Source of the DNA: DATKGN01 sp964385705
GTDB taxonomy: Bacteria; Patescibacteriota; Microgenomatia; UBA10105; UBA927
Direction of reading: 5' to 3'
Length of the DNA: 64,000 nucleotides
Assembly (NCBI GenBank): GCA_964385705.1
Contig: CAYLQG010000001.1
Coordinates: 1-64,000 of the forward strand
Positions 15,425-24,959 of this stretch are shown one piece after another (within the stretch, counting starts at the first letter, position 1; each line of letters opens with the position of its first letter). A program made the translations under genes and the position numbers. The notes beneath the pieces are model-generated. The model was given only the letters and a program-made list of their open reading frames with translations. It did no database searches and was not told the DNA's origin.

Positions 15425-17437
15425 TTAGTCGATATGCAAATTATGTTCTAATAAAAATGCTTTTATTGCGCGCAGTGTTATGATCGATTCACTCATCTCC
15501 TCTGACGGATAAATAAAATCATATTGAAGAACGCTTTGAACTATATCATGCGTGTCCACTCCCCGTTTGTATTCTTCTCTCACAAATTCTGCTACTTCGG
15601 GAAAGTGTTGTAAGAACGGTTCGATGAAAACCCTGTCATTTTCAGTTATTTCGCGATGGGTAGCAATCGATTCTACTGCCCTGGTAACACGTTCCTCTCT
15701 CAGGCGGAGTTTCGCCTTCTCGAGCAATTTTTCTTTATGATATATCTGTGAATATCTTGAAGATTTATCGATGGATGTTCCGTTTAAAAATTCATGCGAT
15801 AGTAATGATTTTGTGTACACTATATACTCTGTCGTTTCTTCAGGTATGACAAAATCCGTTCGGATATCACGGATAAAATTCTTCCAATAAAATAACTGAC
15901 GGAGTAAATATTTTGAAAAATCCTGCATTTCGCGTTCTGATCCGAATTCACCCGCTCTGCCGGATGAAAATTGCATCGGATATTCGTGAGTTATCCAATA
16001 CCGAGTGTTTTCCATAACTTTTTTGAAGAATAATAATGATCCTACGTTCCCGGATGCATCCGCTTTATCTAATAAGGGCATAATTTCCGGAATATCATGA
16101 GTCACAATTTTTCTCCATAATTTTAATTCATCTCCAAAAAACTTACGCACATAACGGGGATCGGTCTCCCAAACATCATCGACGTCATCGCGTAATAAAC
16201 GCTCCTTATCATGTTGGTTTGAAATTCTATTATTAAAATCTAACCGCTCTCCAACGACCGCGTGCAAAATTCTATTTGATTGACTGTTATACCCTGCTTC
16301 TCTCGCTAACCGGATGACCTCGGGATATAGCACGTTTACAGTTCTGTATGCTTCCCGTCGTATAAACTGAAATCGTAATTCTGCGTCAGTTTTTACTATA
16401 ACATCCCCCGTATTCCTCACCCGGTCAACTCTGTATACCTCGCCGCTGTGCCCCATGTGTCCGCGGAATATTCTCTCTAAAGCTCCTGAAACGGCATAAT
16501 CTTCATTGGCCCCGTGAACCGTTAACGCATGCACCACTTCGGGGTGCTTAAACGCCGATAATCGTCCGCTCATGGTCGGAGTGCCCGCGGAATATGTCCC
16601 ATTGATAATGGTAGCTATCTCACCCGCATATTTGTGAGCCCGGTACGCCTCTATTGAAGATAATACATCCCGTGAAGCGTCCTTTCCTTCAATATATCCT
16701 TCATGAACCCCGGGAGCGATATCCCACTCGCTTATATTTGCCTGTATTTGTTTATCCTGAAATAGTTTGTCAAGATTGTGTATATGATGAGCCGTCAACA
16801 TGGTATCAATATCCTGCAAATGAATAATACAATCGTCTTCAGCGAGATCCTTCGCATGAAATGAGTCCGCTAAATCAAGTAAATATCTTCTCAGCATACC
16901 GAAATTTTTCTGGGAAGAATTTACCAATACATAATCAAATCGAATCCGTAGTTTATGATTCTTGTTAATTTGTTTCGATAATTGTATATATTCATCCGAA
17001 ATTCCAATCCCTCTCATTCCCTCATAATTGTGTTCCTGCAATAAAGATAGGTACTGTGCCGTACGGATATTTTCCGGAATAGGGGTATTACCCAATCCAT
17101 CATCTCCATACCTGCCGAAATAATGCGCGATGCTATCCCGATTCTCATTAATTAATAAAATCACTCCTATATCCCCTTTTACTCCTTTCTGCTCATCTAG
17201 CTGACGGAGAAATGAAAATAAATACAAATTATTCATCTCAGCTTGCACGGGGGCAACGATTATATTGCGGGTTTCACGGGAAAATAGTACATCGGACGAC
17301 TCTGCGATAATTCTCCTGAATCCCCAGGGTTCGCGCGTATCATAATCCGCATAGGATAACGGAACTTCCGGAACGGATTCATACGCATCCCTTCTCTCTC
17401 TGACCAATGAATCTATATCACCCTCAACCATATACAT
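15425..17437 (-). CDS. Putative GT-A-like glycosyltransferase, unknown substrate
   Basis: 670 residues. The N-terminal part resembles a nucleotide-sugar-binding fold: IIVAPVQAEMNNLYLFSFLRQL at about 59-80, GVILLINENRDS at 91-102, CIIHLQDIDT (DxD-like D209/D211), GTPTMSGRLSAF at 285-296 and NEDYAVSGALERIFRG (NED at 311-313) in the position of a GT-2 ED motif. The C-terminal 300 residues are helical and unrecognised. No membrane segment is evident. An extended -10 (TGCTATACT, -10 at 17442-17447) sits 5 bases before the first ATG and 11 before the third codon ATG at 17431, so 17431 may be the true start. The glycosyltransferase call is an inference from motifs only. Confidence 0.55.
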   Translation of the reverse strand: MYMVEGDIDSLVRERRDAYESVPEVPLSYADYDTREPWGFRRIIAESSDVLFSRETRNIIVAPVQAEMNNLYLFSFLRQLDEQKGVKGDIGVILLINENRDSIAHYFGRYGDDGLGNTPIPENIRTAQYLSLLQEHNYEGMRGIGISDEYIQLSKQINKNHKLRIRFDYVLVNSSQKNFGMLRRYLLDLADSFHAKDLAEDDCIIHLQDIDTMLTAHHIHNLDKLFQDKQIQANISEWDIAPGVHEGYIEGKDASRDVLSSIEAYRAHKYAGEIATIINGTYSAGTPTMSGRLSAFKHPEVVHALTVHGANEDYAVSGALERIFRGHMGHSGEVYRVDRVRNTGDVIVKTDAELRFQFIRREAYRTVNVLYPEVIRLAREAGYNSQSNRILHAVVGERLDFNNRISNQHDKERLLRDDVDDVWETDPRYVRKFFGDELKLWRKIVTHDIPEIMPLLDKADASGNVGSLLFFKKVMENTRYWITHEYPMQFSSGRAGEFGSEREMQDFSKYLLRQLFYWKNFIRDIRTDFVIPEETTEYIVYTKSLLSHEFLNGTSIDKSSRYSQIYHKEKLLEKAKLRLREERVTRAVESIATHREITENDRVFIEPFLQHFPEVAEFVREEYKRGVDTHDIVQSVLQYDFIYPSEEMSESIITLRAIKAFLLEHNLHID

Positions 17438-17507
17438 AGTTAGTATAGCAATGTTGAGGGATATACATGCAAAATATACAAACGGGATGAAAGAACTGAG
17501 GCGTTAT

Positions 17508-19646
17508 TTAATTCTGCTGTCCCCTGTTATCAGCACCTGTAGTGCGACCTTCTTTGGCGATGATCTTTTCCTGAATGTTCCGCGGCACTTCTTCGTAGTG
17601 ACTGGGCTCCATATAATAGGTAGCCCGACCTTTGGACATGCTCCGGAGAGATGTGGCATAACCGGAAAGCTCAGCCAGTGGAACCAAGGCGACGATGACC
17701 GTCACGTGTCCACGCTTCGTTGTTCCCTGGATTTGTGATCGTTTTGCGCCCAAGTCTCCGATGATATCTCCCATAAACTCATCAGGTGTCGTCACTTCGA
17801 CCTTCATAATGGGCTCTAGGATGGTCGGTTGTGCCTGGCGGGCAGCATTCTGGAATGCCATAGATCCTGCGATCTTGAAAGCGACCTCGGACGAGTCGAC
17901 ATCATGGTACGATCCGTCGTAAAGCGTTATTTTGGCATCAACGACCGGATAACCTGCCACTACGCCATTCTCCATCGCTTCTTTGACACCCTTTTCAATT
18001 GGCGCGATAAACTCACGCGGGATTGCTCCGCCTTTAATTGCATCGACGAATTCAAATCCTTCACCCCGGCCTTTGGGTTCAATACGAACGAGCGCGTGAC
18101 CGTATTGCCCACGGCCTCCTGATTGTCTTATATATTTCCCCTCACCCTCGGCATTAATCTTGATTGTTTCTTTGTAGGCGACTTGCGGGGCGCCGACATT
18201 GGCGTCAACTTTAAATTCCCGCTTCATACGGTCGACCAAAATCTCAAGGTGCAGCTCGCCCATTCCCCAGATAATGGTCTGATTCGTCTCCTGATTTGAT
18301 TTAATTTTGAACGTCGGATCCTCTTCGGCGAGCCTTTGGAGCGCATAGCCCATCTTCTCAAGATCATTTTTCGTCTTGGGTTCGATAGCAAGGGATATAA
18401 CCGGCTCCGGGAAAGTAATCTTCTCAAGGACGATCGGCTTATCTTCTGAACAGATGGTGTCACCGGTGATCGTATCCTTAAATCCGACGACCGCAACGAT
18501 TTCTCCGGCATATGCTTCTTTTATCTCTTCACGCTGGTTGGCGTGCATGAGGAGAAGCCGTCCCACGCGCTCTTTCAGGCCTTTTGTCGAGTTGTATGCA
18601 TACGAACCTGACTCAAGTTTGCCGGAATAAATACGGACATAGGTAAGTTTTCCGACGTGGGGATCAATCTGGATTTTGAATGCGAGCCCTGAAAGTGGCG
18701 CTTCCTTCGTCCGTTTCAATTCAACTTTTTCATTTGTCCTCGGATCAGTTCCACCAACAGGCGGAAGATCGAGAGGCGACGGAAGATAATCAACAACAGC
18801 GTCAAGAAGCGGCTGAACACCTTTATTACGGAGACTTGTCCCAGCATAAATCGGCACGAGTTTGTAGGCGATGACTGCGCGGCGAAGTGCGGCTTTGAGC
18901 TCTTCCATGGTCGGCTCCGTACCGTTTAAATATTTTTCAAGAAGCGCGTCGTCGGTTTCTGCAATTTTCTCGACCAGATCGTGACGGCTCTTTGTAACTT
19001 CGTCTTTGAGATCCGCGGGGATTTCAACTTCTTCTGCGTGTGATCCCAAATCATCACTGTTCCATACGTATGCCTTAAGAGGAAGAAGGTCAACGATACC
19101 TTTAAATGTATTTTCCCGACCGATTGGAACGACCATAATCGCGGGATTAGCGCCGAGTCGGTCGATAATAGATTGTATGGTTGCGCGGAAATCAGCGCCG
19201 ACCTTATCCATTTTATTGATAAAGCAAATACGAGGAACTGCATATTTATCCGCCTGATGCCAAACGGTTTCGGATTGCGACTGTACGCCTTCCTCTGCAT
19301 CAAGGACGGTGATACCCCCGTCAAGAACCCTCAAGGACCGCTCAACTTCTGCGGTAAAGTCGACGTGTCCGGGAGTATCAATGATGTTGAAACGGTATCC
19401 TTTCCAGAACGTCGTGGTGGCTGCTGAAACGATGGTAATTCCCCGCTCGCGCTCCTGCTCCATCCAGTCCATTTGTGTCGTCCCCTCATCGATGTCTCCG
19501 ATTTTGTAGGTCCGGCCTGTGTAGTAGAGAATCCGCTCGGTTGTAGTGGTTTTCCCGGCATCAATGTGCGCGATAACGCCAATGTTCCGGACTTTATCAA
19601 GCGGTACATCGCGTTCTTCTGTTAATGTTGTTTGCGGAGATGCCAT
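17508..19646 (-). CDS. fusA: Elongation factor G
   Basis: 712 residues. GTPase motifs: AHIDAGKTTTTERIL (G1), ERGITI (switch region), DTPGHVDF (G3), NKMD (G4). Later domains: VGKLTYVRIYSGKLESG (domain II), GMGELHLEILVDRMKREFKV, and domain IV SGGRGQYGHALVRIEP with GGAIPREFIAPIEKGVKEAM, then GYPVVDAKITLYDGSYHDVDSSEVAFKIAGSMAF. It promotes translocation. It is isolated here: rpsG-rpsL lie 26 kb upstream and tuf 3.7 kb downstream, although all are on the same strand. Confidence 0.98.
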   Translation of the reverse strand: MASPQTTLTEERDVPLDKVRNIGVIAHIDAGKTTTTERILYYTGRTYKIGDIDEGTTQMDWMEQERERGITIVSAATTTFWKGYRFNIIDTPGHVDFTAEVERSLRVLDGGITVLDAEEGVQSQSETVWHQADKYAVPRICFINKMDKVGADFRATIQSIIDRLGANPAIMVVPIGRENTFKGIVDLLPLKAYVWNSDDLGSHAEEVEIPADLKDEVTKSRHDLVEKIAETDDALLEKYLNGTEPTMEELKAALRRAVIAYKLVPIYAGTSLRNKGVQPLLDAVVDYLPSPLDLPPVGGTDPRTNEKVELKRTKEAPLSGLAFKIQIDPHVGKLTYVRIYSGKLESGSYAYNSTKGLKERVGRLLLMHANQREEIKEAYAGEIVAVVGFKDTITGDTICSEDKPIVLEKITFPEPVISLAIEPKTKNDLEKMGYALQRLAEEDPTFKIKSNQETNQTIIWGMGELHLEILVDRMKREFKVDANVGAPQVAYKETIKINAEGEGKYIRQSGGRGQYGHALVRIEPKGRGEGFEFVDAIKGGAIPREFIAPIEKGVKEAMENGVVAGYPVVDAKITLYDGSYHDVDSSEVAFKIAGSMAFQNAARQAQPTILEPIMKVEVTTPDEFMGDIIGDLGAKRSQIQGTTKRGHVTVIVALVPLAELSGYATSLRSMSKGRATYYMEPSHYEEVPRNIQEKIIAKEGRTTGADNRGQQN

Positions 19647-19657
19647 ACGTAATTAAT

Positions 19658-19687
19658 AAAAAAACTGCCCCACATCTGCGGTAGCAG
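19658..19687 (-). terminator. Weak hairpin with T7 in the fusA leader
   Basis: On the minus strand CTGC (19687-19684) and GCAG (19668-19665) close an imperfect stem directly followed by seven T (19664-19658), 12 bases before the fusA ATG. The stem is short and mismatched, so it is either a weak attenuator or chance. Confidence 0.35.
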
Positions 19688-19704
19688 CTATGTTTACCAA
19701 AGTT

Positions 19705-19733
19705 ATTGTACTAAAAAATCGTTCTTCCCGCAA
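19705..19733 (-). promoter_or_regulatory. Predicted fusA promoter
   Basis: TTGCGG (19733-19728), 17-base spacer, TACAAT (19710-19705) on the minus strand. The start is near 19698, giving a leader of about 50 bases. This implies that fusA has its own promoter now that it is separated from rpsL-rpsG. Confidence 0.6.
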
Positions 19734-19763
19734 GCAAAAGTAAAAGCAAACCGGAAAAAATTA

Positions 19764-20342
19764 TTATTCTACGATTTCCGGCCCGTCAAGGAGCAACAGT
19801 CTGGCCTTAGATTCGATAAATTTTCGTTGTTTCTTTTCAGCCGCCGGATCGAGGAGGCCCAACATATGAGCAGCCTTCTCTGCACCCTCAATTGCCTCCC
19901 TGTGGGTTTGTCGAGAAATAGTATCAACCCCTGGTAACGTTTCTCCTTTTAAGTTTACGCGTATATCTTTTATTAGTGCAGCTTTCACCTGATCAATTCG
20001 ACTTCGTTTATCTGATCCGGGTGTTAAATTCAGCAGTAATCCATTTATATGGGTTATTTTTTGCTGTTCCTCTTCAATATCTTTCCCTAATCTATCCGTC
20101 AAATCGTCTGATATAGACCATTGTTTCACAAATCGTATAACAGGATTAGAGATTGCATCTATCTCGGTTTTCTCTTTTTCGCGCTCTACCAACGGCTTAC
20201 GAATATCCTCTATGATGCCCTGTATATTGGCAATTTGTTCATGAAAATAATTTTGCAACTCTGCCAAATCGTCAGGATTTAACCTGCGATACACAGGCGT
20301 AGTTGCTTCGTCGGCGTCAATATTATCTCGTATTTCTTGCAT
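19764..20342 (-). CDS. Unknown helical protein
   Basis: 192 residues, no recognised family. The protein is charged and mostly helical, with probable coiled-coil at about 25-60 (LAELQNYFHEQIANIQGIIE) and 88-105. There is no signal peptide or membrane segment. The C-terminal half contains GETLPGVDTISRQTHREAIEGAEKAAHML. A TATAAT at 20358-20363 lies 15 bases before the ATG, so the leader is only about 9 bases. It is the first gene of the accessory island upstream of fusA. Confidence 0.6.
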   Translation of the reverse strand: MQEIRDNIDADEATTPVYRRLNPDDLAELQNYFHEQIANIQGIIEDIRKPLVEREKEKTEIDAISNPVIRFVKQWSISDDLTDRLGKDIEEEQQKITHINGLLLNLTPGSDKRSRIDQVKAALIKDIRVNLKGETLPGVDTISRQTHREAIEGAEKAAHMLGLLDPAAEKKQRKFIESKARLLLLDGPEIVE

Positions 20343-20473
20343 ATCAAACTCTATCTTATTATATCATATAATAGTCATCGTGTACTCGACGACTAATAGT
20401 GAACCAAGTTGCACCAGCGGATAGTCGCACTTTTTCATCCACGCGCTCATCAGTCTCCGGTTATACGAACTAC

Positions 20474-21742
20474 TTACGCATTTATAGCGTCCTTTAGTTC
20501 TATCGCGGCTTTTGAAGTTGCGTGATCGTGAGACTCGAATCCGAACATTTCAACAACCGACCCCGTATACGTTGCTCCATTTTTGAGGGGAATTCCTTCA
20601 TGGATTCCGGCCGTCCGAATTTCCGTTTTCAGTTTTGCTAGTAATTCTTTCGTACGGTTCAAACTCAATCCGCCGGGCTTAACAATATCGGTGATTAACT
20701 GATTTCCGGCGTATAAAGGCTGCGAGGGCGCTACCGGATTCACGATGCGTTCCCTATGTTGACGAAGCCAGGGCAAATCCTGCACCACGGGTATATTTTT
20801 TGCCTCCAGGAGGTGCCTGATCTGTGGAGTTGGGTAAAGTAGCGAATTCATGACGAGAAGATCAGGTGGCAATAGTCTGTCGGGCAATATTTGGCACCCC
20901 AAACCCAAATATGGAAGGAGCGGTGAATACCGGACGGACATCCCGCCATCAAACGGAGACAGAACGTCAAGGTCGACGCTGTATGTAACATTCGTTATAT
21001 GCCGCTCTGCCAAGATTTGTACTACTTGATGGAGGGAGGCGTCTATATCCTCCGGCCTTATGTCACGGTTCATCACGATATTTCTCGGTAATTCTTTACT
21101 CTGCCCGCTTGTGAGAAACCAATCAATCACCTTGGGGTCTACCCCGATAAACACCGGCGTATCAATGAGCCCATATTTTCCCAAATGCCAATAGAAATTC
21201 GCGGAAGTTATCGGAAGCTTGGCGGCCACAGAATCAATATGCCGGTCAAAAACAATTTCAGCGATCGCGGGGCTGTCTTCCGCTGACTCTTCGTGGAGAG
21301 CCGCGTGTGTAAGGAGCTGATTGTAATGCAATGTGCCCATTATAACGGTCTTTCCTGCCGCCCGATTAAGATGCTGGCGCATACGAGTAACATACGTTGC
21401 ACTATTGAGGAGCCCGGAATAATCATCTAAAACGAGTTCCGGAACATTTTTTGTGATATTGTTTTTCACTTCCGTCCACTGATCTGTATTTCGGAGGAAC
21501 GGCTCGTAATCATGGATTTCATCCTCGGACAAGATCGCCAATAATTCCCGTTGATGCGGTGCGAGTTCAGAACTATCCCACTCTGTAAGTAAACGGTCGC
21601 GGTTTTCCCAAAATAATTCCTGATCAAATAGGCCCCAAATAATCGGAAGGTGCGGAAGTTCCAAGATTGCGATGTCCGGCATCATGATCGTGGTGCTCTT
21701 TTCTCCCCGTAGAACTTCTTTTGAATGATCTTCAGGCATCAT
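20474..21742 (-). CDS. Divergent arginase/ureohydrolase-fold protein
   Basis: 422 residues. Six metal ligands of the ureohydrolase fold can be placed in order: H139 (MGTLHYNQL, in the place of GGDHS), D166/H168/D170 (FDRHIDS, in the place of DAHxD), and D257/D259 (YSVDLDVLSPF, in the place of SxDxDxxDP). GGLSLNRTKELLAKL (357-371) and SVVEMFGFESHD (395-406) match the family's C-terminal GGL and E-x-N/D regions. It has an extra N-terminal domain of about 130 residues, and arginases are usually about 300 residues. A two-metal hydrolase is inferred and the substrate is unknown. It has its own promoter at 21786-21814. No arginine metabolism genes are nearby. Confidence 0.6.
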   Translation of the reverse strand: MMPEDHSKEVLRGEKSTTIMMPDIAILELPHLPIIWGLFDQELFWENRDRLLTEWDSSELAPHQRELLAILSEDEIHDYEPFLRNTDQWTEVKNNITKNVPELVLDDYSGLLNSATYVTRMRQHLNRAAGKTVIMGTLHYNQLLTHAALHEESAEDSPAIAEIVFDRHIDSVAAKLPITSANFYWHLGKYGLIDTPVFIGVDPKVIDWFLTSGQSKELPRNIVMNRDIRPEDIDASLHQVVQILAERHITNVTYSVDLDVLSPFDGGMSVRYSPLLPYLGLGCQILPDRLLPPDLLVMNSLLYPTPQIRHLLEAKNIPVVQDLPWLRQHRERIVNPVAPSQPLYAGNQLITDIVKPGGLSLNRTKELLAKLKTEIRTAGIHEGIPLKNGATYTGSVVEMFGFESHDHATSKAAIELKDAINA

Positions 21743-21785
21743 ACAGTTTTATGACCGGAATTGTGAATCCGGGCGGTAAAACGGT

Positions 21786-21814
21786 AGTATACCAGGATAA
21801 AACTGGTATGTAAA
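21786..21814 (-). promoter_or_regulatory. Predicted promoter of the ureohydrolase-fold gene
   Basis: TTTACA (21814-21809), 17 bases, TATACT (21791-21786) on the minus strand. The start is near 21779, about 37 bases before the double ATG at 21742. Confidence 0.55.
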
Positions 21815-21850
21815 TATTATAGGATAATTATGGGTAACTGAACGCTCAGA

Positions 21851-22285
21851 TTACTTCCAAACTGACAGGAGTGATCCCATGAGTAAGAGCGACACCAGAT
21901 AATAGCCGCTGTTCATAAACCACAGCTTCCAGCTTTTTCCGTCCCAAAGGACCGTACCAAGTGAAACGGGAGCGACAAATCCGAGCCAGTTAAAGAATCC
22001 TCCGGTCAGACCCACCGAAAGACCAGATGTCTGCATAAAATTACCGGAAAAAACAAGTTCGTTGGCAAGTACGTAGGCCATAAGGAGGGACCCAACGAAC
22101 ATGAGCCCGTACGACTTTGCCATCCCCTGCTTCATCGCGTCACTCATTTTCGTTGACTTAAACCCCATTTCCTTCATCCAGGGCTTGCCGAATAACGGCC
22201 CGTACCAGAGAGATCCCACGATCATGCTGACCACCGCAGCTGCAAAAACAGCGAGATAATTTATCGGAATCGTCACATTTCCCAT
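21851..22285 (-). CDS. DUF1761-family membrane protein
   Basis: 144 residues. The N-terminus INYLAVFAAAVVSMIVGSLWYGPLFGKPWMKEMG is the DUF1761 signature. Four hydrophobic segments are visible (about 8-30, 56-75, 85-108 and 122-141). It is probably an inner-membrane protein, and the function of the family is unknown. It is flanked by 108 and 81 bases of non-coding DNA, so it may be monocistronic. Confidence 0.75.
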   Translation of the reverse strand: MGNVTIPINYLAVFAAAVVSMIVGSLWYGPLFGKPWMKEMGFKSTKMSDAMKQGMAKSYGLMFVGSLLMAYVLANELVFSGNFMQTSGLSVGLTGGFFNWLGFVAPVSLGTVLWDGKSWKLWFMNSGYYLVSLLLMGSLLSVWK

Positions 22286-22366
22286 ATAGTTCCTTTCTTT
22301 AACAAATAAGTACTAACTATAGTGTAGATAATTGTAAGATATATTACAAATCAAATCCCAAAACAA

Positions 22367-22924
22367 TTATTTTATGCCGGATATTTGTGCAAGAAGTTGG
22401 GGAAACGTTGTATATCCGCTTTCTGCGTTAAGGTGCCCGGCATGAGGAATAAAGGTTAATCGTACCCCCAGATTTTTTGAAAGCTGTTGCCCGTTTTCTA
22501 AACACACATACGGATCATTATCGGAATGATAGACGAAAAAATTGTGCGCATTGGATTTGATTTTCTGCCAGTCAAAATCAAACCCGCCACTGAATGCAGT
22601 ATCCTCGTCATAAAATTTAATGGGTTTTATCCCGATCGGCGCTCCGACGAAAAATGCCGCATTAACGGGTTTCTCTACCCGCTCGAGAATTCGGAGTAAA
22701 AACAGACCTCCTTTACTGTGACCGACAAAAATAGTGTTTTCATCGATAAACTTCCGGTATCCGTCAAAAACGCCCAGCCACGCTGATAATGATTCTCCGT
22801 CAGGGGTCGGAAAGGTCGGAACGAACACCCGGCAATCCGGTGATTCCAGTTGTTCTTTAAGCCAGGGGAACCAATTACCTTTCGGATTACTTGCCGTTCC
22901 GTGGAATATGAAAACAGTACGCAT
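22367..22924 (-). CDS. RBBP9/YdeN-like serine hydrolase
   Basis: 185 residues. FIFHGTASNPKGNWFPWLKE at the start and GHSKGG (S70) as the nucleophile elbow, followed by D137 (HSDNDPYV) and H164 (HAGHLNAESGY), form the catalytic triad in the order of RBBP9/YdeN alpha/beta hydrolases. It is cytosolic with no signal peptide. TATAAT at 22933-22938 is only 9 bases from the ATG, within the 16-base gap after the upstream gene, suggesting a leaderless transcript. Substrate unknown. Confidence 0.8.
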   Translation of the reverse strand: MRTVFIFHGTASNPKGNWFPWLKEQLESPDCRVFVPTFPTPDGESLSAWLGVFDGYRKFIDENTIFVGHSKGGLFLLRILERVEKPVNAAFFVGAPIGIKPIKFYDEDTAFSGGFDFDWQKIKSNAHNFFVYHSDNDPYVCLENGQQLSKNLGVRLTFIPHAGHLNAESGYTTFPQLLAQISGIK

Positions 22925-22940
22925 ATACCTATATTATATG

Positions 22941-24959
22941 TTATTTATGAAGTATTCCGCCCCATTCAACGGCCGTGAAGCCTATCCGTTTTGGAGTTTT
23001 ATAGAATTCCGATCCCAGCGAATCAACGGCGATCGGCCGTGTTAGTCTCGTGTACTCCATAAGCACCCGGATCTCCGTGTCGGGTACGGGATTGATGTGG
23101 AGGGGCGCGACCCGGTTAAGAGCGTTCGTATCATAAAATGATATGAGGTAATACGGGCTCCCGGTGACTTTCGGCTCCCAATAATTCTCAAAATCCTTCC
23201 GTTCTTTTTCATTGAGTCCGAACTTGGTGAGCGCCGATACGAAATAGGTGTGAATATCCCTTTGTGTAACGACGTTGGAAATAGCGGGCTGGTTGGGCGC
23301 AGGTGCGTTCCCCTCCCAATAGAGTGATGAGTAATACCTGTCTTTTATTGATGAGTAGATACTCCCGTCAGGGTATGCAGTCACTGTCCATCCGTCGCCA
23401 TATGGAGGCTCTGACTCTTTGAGAGTAATAGTTTTATCAAGCCCGACTGTTACCCGGGTCGGTTGCGTTGGATATAAGTAGATAAGCGGTTCGGCCCAGC
23501 ATTTCGTTAATACGAGTTCGCTTCTGAAAATCATCCGGTAAACACCAAGTTTATTTTTCCAGACAAGAATCGGTTTCAACTTCAGATAATCGTCATATGA
23601 CAAATTAAATGTTCCCGGGATGGAGACTTTATATAACCAAAATTCCTGAAAGATTTTAAAATCCTTGGCATTTATGTCGTATAACGTATCGCCCTTGTCT
23701 GTCGTTGCAACGGCCGTCAGATTATTGTGAACGTCCAGGAATTCACTGTCAGAGGATATCCCATCAATGAGCATCGTCCCCCAGCATCCGTCATAATCCG
23801 TCGTATAACTTACCCCCTTGAGCGTCATCATACTGCCGGATGGAGTTGAAACGGGCGGCGGAAGCAGTGCCGGCGGGTCACCGGTTGTCCACGTAATCTG
23901 TGCCGCGTCACTAAACGGCGAATACGCCTCAGGGTTGGGATCTTTTTTATAGATAAACCCGTCGTTATACGGATCGCCATTCACATCCCCCGCAAGCCCG
24001 GTTGGCAGGCGCATCGTAAAGGTAGTATTGAGGATAGTTTTCAATTTTATCGGATTATTATGAATATCTTCATTGGAATAGAGTGCGTACCCGTTGGCGA
24101 AATCCTTTATAAGGAAGAGCGTCGAAGGAGAAAACATATTATTCGTCCTCGTTACGAAAATTTTGAGTCCTGTTTGTGTATCGTCGAATTCACTCTTTGA
24201 TCCCACAACATCAAGGGAAAGATCTTTATCAAACGATATGCCTGCTTTTGGATTCGGTTGAAACGTGTCTATAGTACAGTTGTCGCGACAGACAAATCCC
24301 GAATTTCCATAATCATTCGGCAAAACAAACGTATTATCACCGGTTTTAATAAACAGAGCAAGCGTACTGTAGTCGTGTGCAAAATCTTTTTCCGTCCCGA
24401 TGCCTTTGAACACATGTGTGGTTAAGAGTCCACGGACAATCGCAAGATACACAGGAGCACCGGCATATTTTGTCTTCATGGTGCCGACCCGATAATACGT
24501 CGCCTTGGGCTCATATGTGTCCGTCGTGTGGAGCATGTTCGTACAATTCGAACCGCTCTGACAATAATCTACGTTGTACGGATAAAAGGAATCTAGTTGC
24601 GCAAAAAAGCCGACACTTGCAACCGGTTGCGGCGCCGGTAGCCAATCAACTAACCCGGTTTGTATCGCAATAGGTGTCGGAGTTGAAGTCGGAGTCGCCT
24701 GGGGCGTTGCAAGCCCCTGATATGTACCGGGCATTTTTATCACGTCAGGTTTGCTTTTCCCGGACTGCGATTCATATCGGTATCCTAATACCCCGATACC
24801 GCCCATAATTAAAGCAAGAATGATGACAAGGACAACCGTCATTTTGTTTGATTCCGGGCGAGGTGACGGCGGGACAGAAGGGGTGGTTGGTTTGGCCGGA
24901 GGAGGAGCCACGGGAGGCACGGGCGTGACGGTTTTGGGTGGATTTATATCATTCTCCAT
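22941..24959 (-). CDS. Anchored surface protein with YLYP/YWEG C-terminal domain
   Basis: 672 residues. A Pro-rich cytosolic tail (1-38), one membrane helix (about 41-60), a Thr/Pro linker, then a large extracytoplasmic region with several cysteines. The C-terminal part contains CWAEPLIYLYPTQPTRVTVG, YGDGWTVTAYPDGS and SSLYWEG. From memory, this pattern recurs in large hypothetical surface proteins of CPR bacteria. No enzyme motif was found. Probable N-in/C-out anchored protein. Confidence 0.65.
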   Translation of the reverse strand: MENDINPPKTVTPVPPVAPPPAKPTTPSVPPSPRPESNKMTVVLVIILALIMGGIGVLGYRYESQSGKSKPDVIKMPGTYQGLATPQATPTSTPTPIAIQTGLVDWLPAPQPVASVGFFAQLDSFYPYNVDYCQSGSNCTNMLHTTDTYEPKATYYRVGTMKTKYAGAPVYLAIVRGLLTTHVFKGIGTEKDFAHDYSTLALFIKTGDNTFVLPNDYGNSGFVCRDNCTIDTFQPNPKAGISFDKDLSLDVVGSKSEFDDTQTGLKIFVTRTNNMFSPSTLFLIKDFANGYALYSNEDIHNNPIKLKTILNTTFTMRLPTGLAGDVNGDPYNDGFIYKKDPNPEAYSPFSDAAQITWTTGDPPALLPPPVSTPSGSMMTLKGVSYTTDYDGCWGTMLIDGISSDSEFLDVHNNLTAVATTDKGDTLYDINAKDFKIFQEFWLYKVSIPGTFNLSYDDYLKLKPILVWKNKLGVYRMIFRSELVLTKCWAEPLIYLYPTQPTRVTVGLDKTITLKESEPPYGDGWTVTAYPDGSIYSSIKDRYYSSLYWEGNAPAPNQPAISNVVTQRDIHTYFVSALTKFGLNEKERKDFENYWEPKVTGSPYYLISFYDTNALNRVAPLHINPVPDTEIRVLMEYTRLTRPIAVDSLGSEFYKTPKRIGFTAVEWGGILHK

